From: UBA2365 sp964594045 | GTDB lineage: Bacteria; Bacteroidota; Bacteroidia; Chitinophagales; Saprospiraceae | Assembly: GCA_964594045.1 (NCBI GenBank) | Contig: CAZQKR010000042.1 | Coordinates: 1-37,750 of the forward strand | Reading direction: 5' to 3' | DNA length: 37,750 bases | Part shown: piece after piece, positions 8,216 to 15,214 of the stretch | How the letters are laid out: each line of letters begins with the position of its first letter | Position numbering within the stretch: the first letter of the stretch is position 1 | Made by a program: the position numbers and the translations under genes | The notes under the pieces: model-generated | The model's database searches: none | Seen by the model: only the letters and a program-made list of their open reading frames with translations | Told to the model about the DNA's origin: nothing

Positions 8216-8998
8216 TTAAACATCCGTATTTTGATCATTTTCCGCTTTTTTAGCCTTTTCCCACCAAAAATCCATTTCTTCAGGACTCAGTTGAGTGATT
8301 GCAGAGGGTGAATGGTTCTCCATATACTCAAACCGCCTCTTGAATTTTCTGTTGGTTTTCTCCAATGCAGTCTCCGGATCCACGCCCAGAAACCTTGCAT
8401 AATTCACAATGGTAAATAAAACATCCCCCAATTCAGCCTCGATCCTTTCCGGTTCATCAGTCAGACTGATCGCCTCTTCAAGTTCATTCAGCTCCTCCAT
8501 CAGTTTCACGCGAACGCCTTCCTTATCCTTCCAGTCAAAACCTACCTGCGATGTTTTGTCCTGCATTCTGTATGCCTTGATCAATGCAGGTAAACTGTTG
8601 GGTACTCCGCCCAAAACTGATTTCTTGCCTTCTTCCATTTTGATCTGTTCCCAGTTTTTCTTTACATCGCTGTCGTCATTGACTTGAACATCACCATAAA
8701 TATGAGGATGCCTTTTTACCAGTTTTGCATTGAGGTTCCTAATGACATCGCCAATGTGGAACAGTTTCTGCTCTTCGGCAATTTTGGCGTAAAAAACAAT
8801 GTGCAGCATTAAATCACCCAATTCTTCACGGATACCATCCATATCTTCAGTGATGATACAGTCTGTAAGCTCATAGACTTCTTCCACTGTAAGATTTCTG
8901 AGACTGTGAATGGTTTGCTTTTTATCCCAGGGACACTGAGACCTGAGATCATCCATTATTTTAAGCAATTCCAGAAAAGCATCGGCTTTGTTTTGCAT
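8216..8998 (-). CDS. mazG: Nucleoside triphosphate pyrophosphohydrolase MazG
   Basis: MazG hydrolyses (d)NTPs to the monophosphate and pyrophosphate, cleaning the nucleotide pool. The length of 260 residues matches the E. coli enzyme (263). Both tandem MazG domains are visible. The first opens with LRSQCPWDKKQTIHSLRNLTVEEVYEL and carries the Mg-binding EELGDLMLHIVFYAKIAEE. The second has EAELGDVLFTIVNYARFLG, followed by ALEKTNRKFKRRFEYME. The ATG is at 8996-8998. No TAnnTTTG box was found on its own strand within 60 nt, but a good promoter reads away from it on the plus strand and its -33 element abuts the mazG start codon. Confidence 0.96.
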   Translation of the reverse strand: MQNKADAFLELLKIMDDLRSQCPWDKKQTIHSLRNLTVEEVYELTDCIITEDMDGIREELGDLMLHIVFYAKIAEEQKLFHIGDVIRNLNAKLVKRHPHIYGDVQVNDDSDVKKNWEQIKMEEGKKSVLGGVPNSLPALIKAYRMQDKTSQVGFDWKDKEGVRVKLMEELNELEEAISLTDEPERIEAELGDVLFTIVNYARFLGVDPETALEKTNRKFKRRFEYMENHSPSAITQLSPEEMDFWWEKAKKAENDQNTDV

Positions 8999-9024
8999 GG
9001 TAATTTTTTTATCAAGTATATTTG
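8992..9024 (+). promoter_or_regulatory. Predicted promoter divergent from mazG
   Basis: TTTG (8992-8995), 21 nt, then TATATTTG (9017-9024) is a full match to the Bacteroidota -33/-7 promoter. It predicts a start near 9030, but the first good plus-strand gene begins at 9466, so it drives either a long leader or a non-coding RNA. Confidence 0.5.
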
Positions 9025-9029
9025 CCCGT

Positions 9030-9428
9030 TCAAATTAAATTTCCGGCAAATCAGTTGTCCGGAATGTTTAAAAAGTTTCGGCGAAACTAACAATTCTTTT
9101 GTTCAGTGCCGCAAACCTGGCCCGGGTATTATGAAAAATATGATCACGGTAAAAAGGGGCGTTGTGCAGCTTTGAAACTTTCCTTGAAAATACATGTTAA
9201 AATTGATCAAAATGATCAGTGATCCGGTAAAACAGGCATTTTGTAAACAGCTTTAGTCATATTTTTGTTAAAACTATGAATGATTTGTTTGATCCATGAA
9301 ATTTGTAGATTCAGGAAAACAGCCGTTTTATTATTTTTAAAGAATTTTGAAGGGCTAAATTAAATATATGAAATCAGCATAAATCGTTTATGCTATTGTC
9401 TCCAGGAAAGCCTGATTGTTTTTTTGAT
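9030..9428 (+). ncRNA. Candidate non-coding RNA or long structured leader
   Basis: This interval lies between a good plus-strand promoter and a stem followed by eight T residues. It has no convincing ORF. Hairpin-forming pairs are TTCCGG/CCGGAA (9041-9046 / 9059-9064), GTTTC/GAAAC (9075-9087), AGCATAAA/TTTATGCT (9376-9383 / 9387-9394), and CAGG/CCTG (9403-9406 / 9411-9414) followed by the T-run. I do not recognise tmRNA, RNase P RNA, SRP RNA or a named 6S consensus in it. The final stem is only 4 bp, so a long leader for the gene at 9466 remains equally possible. Confidence 0.3.
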
Positions 9429-9465
9429 ACCGTATGAAAGAAAATATTAAATGATATACTAGAAT

Positions 9466-9648
9466 ATGAAAGAGTTTCTTTATGTACTGGCTTTGGTTTT
9501 CAGTATCGTATTGATATCCATTTTGATCATCAACGTCAAGTATTATTTTAAAGGGCAGGTCATGAAAAAGACTTGTTCTTCACAAGCCGGAGAGACATGT
9601 GTTTGTGAAAAGGACGGATTGGAAAAAAAATCCTGTGAGAATAAATAG
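9466..9648 (+). CDS. Small Cys-rich single-pass membrane protein
   Basis: This 60-residue protein has one hydrophobic helix (about residues 5-25) followed by a short tail with four Cys residues in the pattern C-x8-C-x-C-x9-C after a basic stretch. The arrangement, a membrane anchor then a Cys cluster, recalls small NqrM-like (DUF539) proteins common in Bacteroidota, but the match is loose and the Gly/Cys motif of NqrM is not complete. A metal-binding or redox role is inference. It starts at ATG 9466 after an A/T-rich stretch and has no overlapping neighbour. Coding potential is supported by the clean topology and codon use, not by homology I can name. Confidence 0.6.
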   Translation: MKEFLYVLALVFSIVLISILIINVKYYFKGQVMKKTCSSQAGETCVCEKDGLEKKSCENK

Positions 9649-9779
9649 TGTTCAGCAACAGGTAGAGTTGATGATTTTTTTTGTTTTTTAATGTTCGCTG
9701 TCAAATTGTCATATTCATCTGCTCAAAATCCGGAAAAGTCATAATCAAACTGACATTTTTTTGGTAAAACAGCTTGAAT

Positions 9780-9803
9780 TCAGCATTGTACTGCTGACTT
9801 TTT
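9780..9803 (+). terminator. Terminator-like hairpin after the small membrane protein gene
   Basis: A perfect 6-bp stem TCAGCA/TGCTGA (9780-9785 / 9792-9797) with a 6-nt loop is followed by CTTTTTC. It lies 130 nt beyond the stop at 9648 and 40 nt before the next gene. Confidence 0.4.
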
Positions 9804-9843
9804 CGATTGGTATGCAAATTGATATGGCTGCATAAAAAAGTTT

Positions 9844-10440
9844 ATGGATTTTGTGACGGTCAGGAATCTTGGTGAATTAAAAACACTGGCAGGCAAGGAG
9901 GAATTGGTTTTTGCCTTGCTGTACAAAAATAATTCGGATGCAAGTGATTGCGCGCGTAAAACACTTTCAGAGACTTTTACGCATAAGGATAAAAAGATTT
10001 GCCTGGCAGAGATCAACGTTGAGGAGACCAGGGATATCCATGGTGAGTATGGGATAGATTCTGTACCTGCAGTTATTTTTTTCAGGAATGGTCAGTTGTC
10101 CAATGTGACCAAAGGATGCATGACCGGGCATTATTATGAGGTTTTGGCTGAAGAAAATACTCAGGTTCAAGGCCCAAGTTCGTCAAATCAGCCGAAAAGA
10201 CCCAATGTGACTGTCTATAGCACTCCAGGCTGTTCATGGTGTACCAGGTTGAAGGATCATCTCAAAAGAAACAGGATTCAGTTCAGGGAGATCAACGTGG
10301 CAGACGATCCTGTCAGGGCAGAAGAAATGAGAAGGAAGAGCGGACAAATGGGTGTTCCCCAGACAGATATCGACGGACAGATGATCGTGGGCTTTGATCA
10401 GTCTAGAATAGACAGATTGCTTGGAATTGTAGGAAATTAA
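9844..10440 (+). CDS. Thioredoxin-like/glutaredoxin fusion protein
   Basis: Two thioredoxin folds are joined. Residues 1-105 form a thioredoxin-like domain with the cis-proline motif SVPAV (Pro75) and the strand VIFFRNGQ, but the usual WCGPC site is replaced by SDASDC with only Cys36. Residues 120-198 form a glutaredoxin domain with the active site CSWC (Cys130, Cys133), GVPQTDIDG (cis-Pro172) and the glutathione-region GFDQ. A Ser/Pro-rich linker (108-120) joins them. The protein is cytoplasmic, with no signal peptide. A GroES-like gene follows 12 nt downstream, suggesting an operon concerned with protein folding or redox repair. The N-terminal domain cannot do classical dithiol chemistry alone and may act in binding or monothiol exchange. 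Confidence 0.85.
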   Translation: MDFVTVRNLGELKTLAGKEELVFALLYKNNSDASDCARKTLSETFTHKDKKICLAEINVEETRDIHGEYGIDSVPAVIFFRNGQLSNVTKGCMTGHYYEVLAEENTQVQGPSSSNQPKRPNVTVYSTPGCSWCTRLKDHLKRNRIQFREINVADDPVRAEEMRRKSGQMGVPQTDIDGQMIVGFDQSRIDRLLGIVGN

Positions 10441-10452
10441 CTAAATCAATAA

Positions 10453-10746
10453 ATGAATTTAAATATGAAAGAATTACAGCCTTTGCACGAGTATGTACTA
10501 CTGGAATTGGTAGAAATGGAAGCAAAAACTTCAGGTGGGATCATCATACCTGATACTGCCAAAGAGAAACCTCAGTACGGTAAAGTTGTCGGACTGGGAA
10601 ATATCGAAAAACCTTCAGTTGCCATAGGGGACTTTGTTTATTTTAAGAAATATTCAGGTTCTGAAGTGGAGGACAGAGGCAGAAGCCTGCTTTTTGTCCC
10701 TTACGCTGACTTGCTTGCAAAAATAGTGGAAACAGATAAAATCTGA
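10453..10746 (+). CDS. GroES-like co-chaperonin, not linked to groEL
   Basis: The 97-residue protein matches the GroES fold from end to end: LQPLHEYVLLELV at the first strand, a mobile loop TSGGIIIPDTAKEKPQYG with the hydrophobic III tripeptide that docks on GroEL, GKVVGLG, the VAIGDFVYFKKYSG strand and the closing FVPYADLLAKI. It is divergent from a housekeeping GroES at the roof loop and dome region (EKPSVAIGD), and no groEL is next to it. It may be a second co-chaperonin paired with a chaperonin elsewhere. Translation could begin at 10453 or at the Met four codons in (10465). It ends before a strong terminator. Confidence 0.85.
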   Translation: MNLNMKELQPLHEYVLLELVEMEAKTSGGIIIPDTAKEKPQYGKVVGLGNIEKPSVAIGDFVYFKKYSGSEVEDRGRSLLFVPYADLLAKIVETDKI

Positions 10747-10825
10747 TCTTTTAATATAACTGCTTTCATTGTATATGCTGATGGAAGCATTTTATGTGAA
10801 AGATCTGTTTTGACAGAAAAATTAG

Positions 10826-10858
10826 CGAAACCAACCTTGTCTAAGGCTGGTTTCGTTT
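10826..10858 (+). terminator. Intrinsic terminator after the GroES-like gene
   Basis: The arms CGAAACCAACCTT (10826-10838) and AAGGCTGGTTTCG (10843-10855) pair at 12 of 13 positions around a 4-nt loop. TTTG follows on the plus strand and TAATTTTT on the minus strand, so it may work both ways. Confidence 0.85.
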
Positions 10859-10992
10859 GTATTATATGAGGAGGGACAGTTTTGATCATCAGAAGTTACT
10901 TTATTTGGATAATACCTGCCTGCTTATCAACAGTCAATCCTTTGTAATGCGCACTATTATATCATGGATCAAAGAATGATTAATAGCTGATC

Positions 10993-11466
10993 ATGAAAAT
11001 AGAAATCTGGTGGATAGGCAAAACCAAGCCTCCGTATCTGGAAACCGGAATATCGGATTATTCAAAAAGAATCGGTCATTATATCAATTTTTCAGTACTG
11101 ACCATTCCTGACGTTAAAAACCCGGGCAAGCTTGATCCGGCTATTTTGAAAAGGAAGGAAGCAGAGATCATTTTGAGCAGGTTGAATGCAGACAGTCTTT
11201 TGGTATTACTGGATGAGCAAGGGAAAACTTTTGATTCAGAAGGCTTTGCAGCGTATGTGCAGGAACTCATGGTCCGCTCTGTCAGGCAGGTGATATTTCT
11301 GATCGGCGGAGCTTATGGCTTTGATGATTCGTTATATGCACGGGCAAATGACAAGATATCCTTGTCAAAAATGACTTTTTCGCATCAAATGGTAAGATTG
11401 TTTTTTACGGAGCAATTATACCGGGCATTCACCATCATTAACCACGAAAAATATCATAATATATGA
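10993..11466 (+). CDS. rlmH: 23S rRNA (pseudouridine-1915-N3)-methyltransferase RlmH
   Basis: RlmH is a SPOUT dimer that methylates pseudouridine 1915 in helix 69 of 23S rRNA, acting on assembled ribosomes. The 157-residue length fits (E. coli 155). The SAM-binding core LIGGAYGFDD and the C-terminal block SLSKMTFSHQMVRLFFTEQLYRA, ending in INHEKYHN, are hallmarks. The N-terminus has the expected IWWIGKTKPPYLETGI. Its TGA overlaps the ATG of the rhomboid gene by 4 nt, so the pair is translationally coupled. Confidence 0.96.
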   Translation: MKIEIWWIGKTKPPYLETGISDYSKRIGHYINFSVLTIPDVKNPGKLDPAILKRKEAEIILSRLNADSLLVLLDEQGKTFDSEGFAAYVQELMVRSVRQVIFLIGGAYGFDDSLYARANDKISLSKMTFSHQMVRLFFTEQLYRAFTIINHEKYHNI

Positions 11467-12083
11467 TCACTACAATTTTTTTCGGCCTGATATTTCTGAC
11501 ATCCATTGCCGCGTTCAACAGGGATGACCTTTTCAGGAAAATGCTGTTCTCTCCTTATCTGACCATTCGGAATAAACAATATTATCGCCTTCTTTCAGCC
11601 GGTTTCCTTCATGGCAGCTGGGTACATTTACTGATAAACCTCTTTGTTTTCTGGCAATTCGGTACATATCTGGAAAGCTATTTTAATGAGATTTCAGGGT
11701 TTTGGGGATCAAAACTCTTTATGACAGGCTTGTTTTTGGGAGGAATCGTTTTTGCAAATATTCCTTCTTTGTTTGTTCACGCCCGAGATTATAATTATCA
11801 GAGTATCGGTGCATCAGGAGGAGTTTCAGCAGTACTGTTCTCCTATATCCTGATCAATCCATGGGACAAATTACTGTTGTATTTTGTGATTCCGCTATAC
11901 AGTGTAATAGCTGGCATACTATTTCTCGTTTATTCTTACTGGGCAAGTAAGAACCGCAATGATCATATAGATCACCTTGCACATTTTTCCGGATCAGTAT
12001 ATGGAATTCTTTTTACCCTGATCGGTCATCCGGAAATGCTGAACACGTTCATGGACAGATTTATCCATCAAATGCCGTTTTGA
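11463..12083 (+). CDS. Rhomboid family intramembrane serine protease
   Basis: Six hydrophobic segments and the rhomboid signatures point to an active inner-membrane protease: HGSWVHLLINLFVFWQFG (oxyanion-region His55/Asn59) near residues 50-67, the nucleophile motif GASGG with Ser118, and the base in DHLAHFSG (probably His174). At 206 residues it is the minimal six-helix form without a cytoplasmic extension. It overlaps rlmH by 4 nt and runs convergently into the surface-protein gene, with 20 nt between the two coding ends. Its substrate is unknown. Confidence 0.9.
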   Translation: MITTIFFGLIFLTSIAAFNRDDLFRKMLFSPYLTIRNKQYYRLLSAGFLHGSWVHLLINLFVFWQFGTYLESYFNEISGFWGSKLFMTGLFLGGIVFANIPSLFVHARDYNYQSIGASGGVSAVLFSYILINPWDKLLLYFVIPLYSVIAGILFLVYSYWASKNRNDHIDHLAHFSGSVYGILFTLIGHPEMLNTFMDRFIHQMPF

Positions 12084-12103
12084 CCCAATTGCTGATCTTA
12101 GGA

Positions 12104-15094
12104 TCACCTGAGGAGGGTGATGTCGCCGGCCATTTTATGAATTTCACCGTTTGAATCCTCTATCTCGAGATAATAGATGTATACTCCGGGTATCAGTGCC
12201 TGGCCATGGTAATAACCATCCCATCCTGTTCTGTCCCCGGTTTTTCGATTAAACAATATGTTCTTTTCTTCGAAAATATGTTCACCCCATCTGTCATAAA
12301 CAGAAAATCTGACAATCCTGAGATCCCGGTACGAATTGGTTTTGACCATGAAATAGTCATTGACCCCATCCTGGTCGTATGGTGAGAACACATTGGGAAC
12401 GAAAAAGCTGAAATCACTGTTGACTATGATCTGAATACATGTGTCCACACTGCACTGTTCATCATAAAATACTGTGATACACAAGTGATGGTCTTCAAGC
12501 GGTTCATATTCAATTTCGCTGCAGTTGCCTGAACATAACACGGAATCTGTTTCCTGAATGTACCAAAGCACACTGTCGTATACCAGGTCATCCAGTTTTA
12601 AAAGGTATTCGTAATTTTCTCCTCTCTGGATTACAGTATTGCCATTGATGCTGATCGTTGGCTTTTTGGGCCTGTTGATCACTACAGTTGAAATGTGTTT
12701 ACATCCGTTATCATCTGTTAATTGGATTGCATAACTTCCCTGGTCAAGACCCGTCAAAACAAAATTGTCACTTGGGACCTGGTTGACCAAAAGGTCGTAA
12801 GGTGCTTCTCCTGATTGTGGAACCACTACGATCTCTCCATCTGTATTGTAGTAACAGGAAATATCCTCAGCGGTCACATCAGCGGTAACTGAAGGGAATA
12901 TCTCAAGCATTTCAGTGGCATAATATGGGCAATTGTCAATTTCATAGGTCAAAGTGAACACATAAATGCCCGCCTGGACTCCTGAAGGACTGATCCTTCC
13001 ATCCTGACTGATGATAGCACCTGACCAGCTATAAGTTCCGCCTGTACTTCCGTTGGCTTGTCCGGTCAGGACAAGTTCCGTTGTGAATTCATCCAGGCAG
13101 ATATTGTTGTCAAACGGATCGATCGTCACGGTGATGTTATCAGCACACGGGTTGGTGCTGCAAACCAATTGAGTTGAAACGGAAGGACACAAACAATCTG
13201 TAATAGCCCTTATTTCAATATCGTATGCTGTCCCGATTTCAAGTCCGGTAAAAGAGTAGGAGGTATTTGCTGTTTGTGTGATCAAAACTCCGTCGCTATA
13301 CACTTCATATGTTCCTGCACAATCGACAGCACCCCATTGCACATCAAATGCCTGATTAGACACCGGATTGCATGTTACAACCGGTGGTATGAGTTCTTCC
13401 TCAACATGAACGGTGAATAAATTACTCTGCACATTGCATTGGTCAAAATCAACCCTCAGACTGATCTGATAATCTCCAGGCTGGTTCCAGCCCAGGGCAT
13501 ATCTGCCTGGTGACACTAATACCTGGCTGTCGACATTCAGAAAACTGTAACCGGCCTGGCTGTTGACCTCATTTATATTGACGAATACCTTGTCAGTGAT
13601 ACAGATGCTGTCCAGTTCCAGACTGAATGCAGAACTGATCAGTTCATTGATTGTAACAGGTCCTATGTCAAACTGGCATGCATGCCCGTTTTTCCATACA
13701 TAAACGACAGCGGAATATGCTCCCTTGTCAAGGATTTCCAACTGCATCATATTTGTCCCGGAATTTGTGAAATGAACCAGATCTTTGAACCATTCTACAG
13801 TGATGCTGTCAAAATCTGCGGGTAAGGTCATGGTCGGGTTGATCTCAATGCCAAACTTTCCGTTTCCAAGGCAACTGTATCCACTGAGTGCGCCGGCAAA
13901 ACCTATTCTGTTCAAGGTAAAATTCAAAATGCTGTCACAACCGTTGCTGGCCATGTTTTCCAGAATATATTGCTTTTCGAAAAAATTTACCGTAATAGTG
14001 TCATTCTGGAAAAATACTGTATCCATACCGCAGTGAATGGAATCCAGTGTGCCGATCATCACGGGCAGGGATACGACCCTGACAAGCTGGTTATGTGTAC
14101 ATCCTGTCAAAGTATCTTTTATCGTATGTTGATACAGCCCTGCAACTGTGATGACATCTCCTTCCCAACCGGGAGGAATGACGCCTGCAGTCAGATCCGG
14201 CCGGCAATATTCAAAAGTTCCCAGAGCAACTTCTGGTTCGGAAAGTACATTGACGAAAAAACAAGCCGGTTCAGAATCGTCACAATCGGTGAGTGCAGTA
14301 ACACAGATCTGATAAACTGAATCTTCAGTAAAAGTAAAATCCAGCGTATCTGCCCCGATATGCAGGATGGACTCATTTCCCTCTGCATCGATGGTGGCCC
14401 ATTTGAATTCAAGGGCATTGGTCACCCCCAGTACACTGCTCGTAAAAAAGCCGTTTTGACAAATATCTATGGTGTCGCCGGGTTCCCAACTGTCACCCAG
14501 TGAATTGCTGAAACTATCCGGTTCATCAACTGTAAAGGGATTTGAAACGCTGGGAATTCCGGATATCACCTGTATATTAAAATCCATACCGGAACCTTCA
14601 TTTCCGTCCAGCAACAGAAAATAGGTATGGCCAACTTCCAGGTTGGTCAGATTGATGGTCACGATCCCGAATTGGGGATCACCATCACATAAAACCCAAT
14701 CGGGATCCTGAAGATCGCAACCATCGAAAACAGCCCATTGATAACCGACATTAGGTCCTGTTGGCCCGGGAGTAAAACTTAATGGGATGATCCTGAGACT
14801 TAAATTTGTACTGCTGGCAATAAACCCGAAATAAAGGGGATTGTTGATATTTCCATTGCTGGTAACGCAAAGTCTGTTGGGAACGATCGTTGGAGCATCC
14901 GGTTCCATTACAGGCAACACCCAGGTTGTGGCCTGTAGAGATTCCCTGTTACAGAATATATCGGCAAAATTACAGTCACTATTGGGTAATTGGCTGAAAA
15001 GCAGCAAACTGAAAGAAAGGAATATGATCGTAAACAAGTACCTAAACACAAACAAATATTTTCTGTATGATTTAACGAGCGCTAAAGAATTCAA
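12104..15094 (-). CDS. T9SS type B surface protein with fibronectin III and SprB-like repeats
   Basis: A large exported protein of 996 residues. It has an N-terminal signal-like helix (about residues 15-35, ending LLLFSQ), a Cys-bearing N-terminal domain, a fibronectin type III-like domain near 570-645 (SYSFTGLEIGTAYDIEIRA), a SprB-type repeat near 735-805 (FVLTGLDQGSYAIQLTDDNG), and a C-terminal gliding-motility-associated (CHU_C) sorting domain from FVPNVFSPYDQDGVNDYF to MAGDITLLR. That C-terminal domain directs export through the type IX system. The start must be a non-ATG: the only position that keeps the signal helix is TTG at 15092-15094, just after an in-frame stop upstream. An adhesin or gliding-type surface role is likely, with substrate unknown. 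Confidence 0.88.
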   Translation of the reverse strand: MNSLALVKSYRKYLFVFRYLFTIIFLSFSLLLFSQLPNSDCNFADIFCNRESLQATTWVLPVMEPDAPTIVPNRLCVTSNGNINNPLYFGFIASSTNLSLRIIPLSFTPGPTGPNVGYQWAVFDGCDLQDPDWVLCDGDPQFGIVTINLTNLEVGHTYFLLLDGNEGSGMDFNIQVISGIPSVSNPFTVDEPDSFSNSLGDSWEPGDTIDICQNGFFTSSVLGVTNALEFKWATIDAEGNESILHIGADTLDFTFTEDSVYQICVTALTDCDDSEPACFFVNVLSEPEVALGTFEYCRPDLTAGVIPPGWEGDVITVAGLYQHTIKDTLTGCTHNQLVRVVSLPVMIGTLDSIHCGMDTVFFQNDTITVNFFEKQYILENMASNGCDSILNFTLNRIGFAGALSGYSCLGNGKFGIEINPTMTLPADFDSITVEWFKDLVHFTNSGTNMMQLEILDKGAYSAVVYVWKNGHACQFDIGPVTINELISSAFSLELDSICITDKVFVNINEVNSQAGYSFLNVDSQVLVSPGRYALGWNQPGDYQISLRVDFDQCNVQSNLFTVHVEEELIPPVVTCNPVSNQAFDVQWGAVDCAGTYEVYSDGVLITQTANTSYSFTGLEIGTAYDIEIRAITDCLCPSVSTQLVCSTNPCADNITVTIDPFDNNICLDEFTTELVLTGQANGSTGGTYSWSGAIISQDGRISPSGVQAGIYVFTLTYEIDNCPYYATEMLEIFPSVTADVTAEDISCYYNTDGEIVVVPQSGEAPYDLLVNQVPSDNFVLTGLDQGSYAIQLTDDNGCKHISTVVINRPKKPTISINGNTVIQRGENYEYLLKLDDLVYDSVLWYIQETDSVLCSGNCSEIEYEPLEDHHLCITVFYDEQCSVDTCIQIIVNSDFSFFVPNVFSPYDQDGVNDYFMVKTNSYRDLRIVRFSVYDRWGEHIFEEKNILFNRKTGDRTGWDGYYHGQALIPGVYIYYLEIEDSNGEIHKMAGDITLLR

Positions 15095-15168
15095 GCCTAT
15101 AAATAATCATTTTTCGGCTTTTTTATTGTGGTGAAGCTGTAAAAAAATGCTACACTCAAAAAACTCCG

Positions 15169-15176
15169 CAAAATTA
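15169..15176 (-). promoter_or_regulatory. Predicted -7 box for the 996-residue surface protein gene
   Basis: The minus strand reads TAATTTTG, fitting TAnnTTTG, 75 nt upstream of the TTG start and inside the 120-nt gap between the two surface-protein genes. It suggests the second gene can be transcribed on its own. No -33 TTTG is seen at 19-22 nt. Confidence 0.35.
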
Positions 15177-15214
15177 ATAATATTGCTGATTATATGATAG
15201 TTTTTCTTAATTCT

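Noticed and set aside
9064..9090. Eight-codon frame coding MFKKFRRN near the start of the candidate RNA
   Set aside because: It has no ribosome-binding signal and its length is expected by chance.
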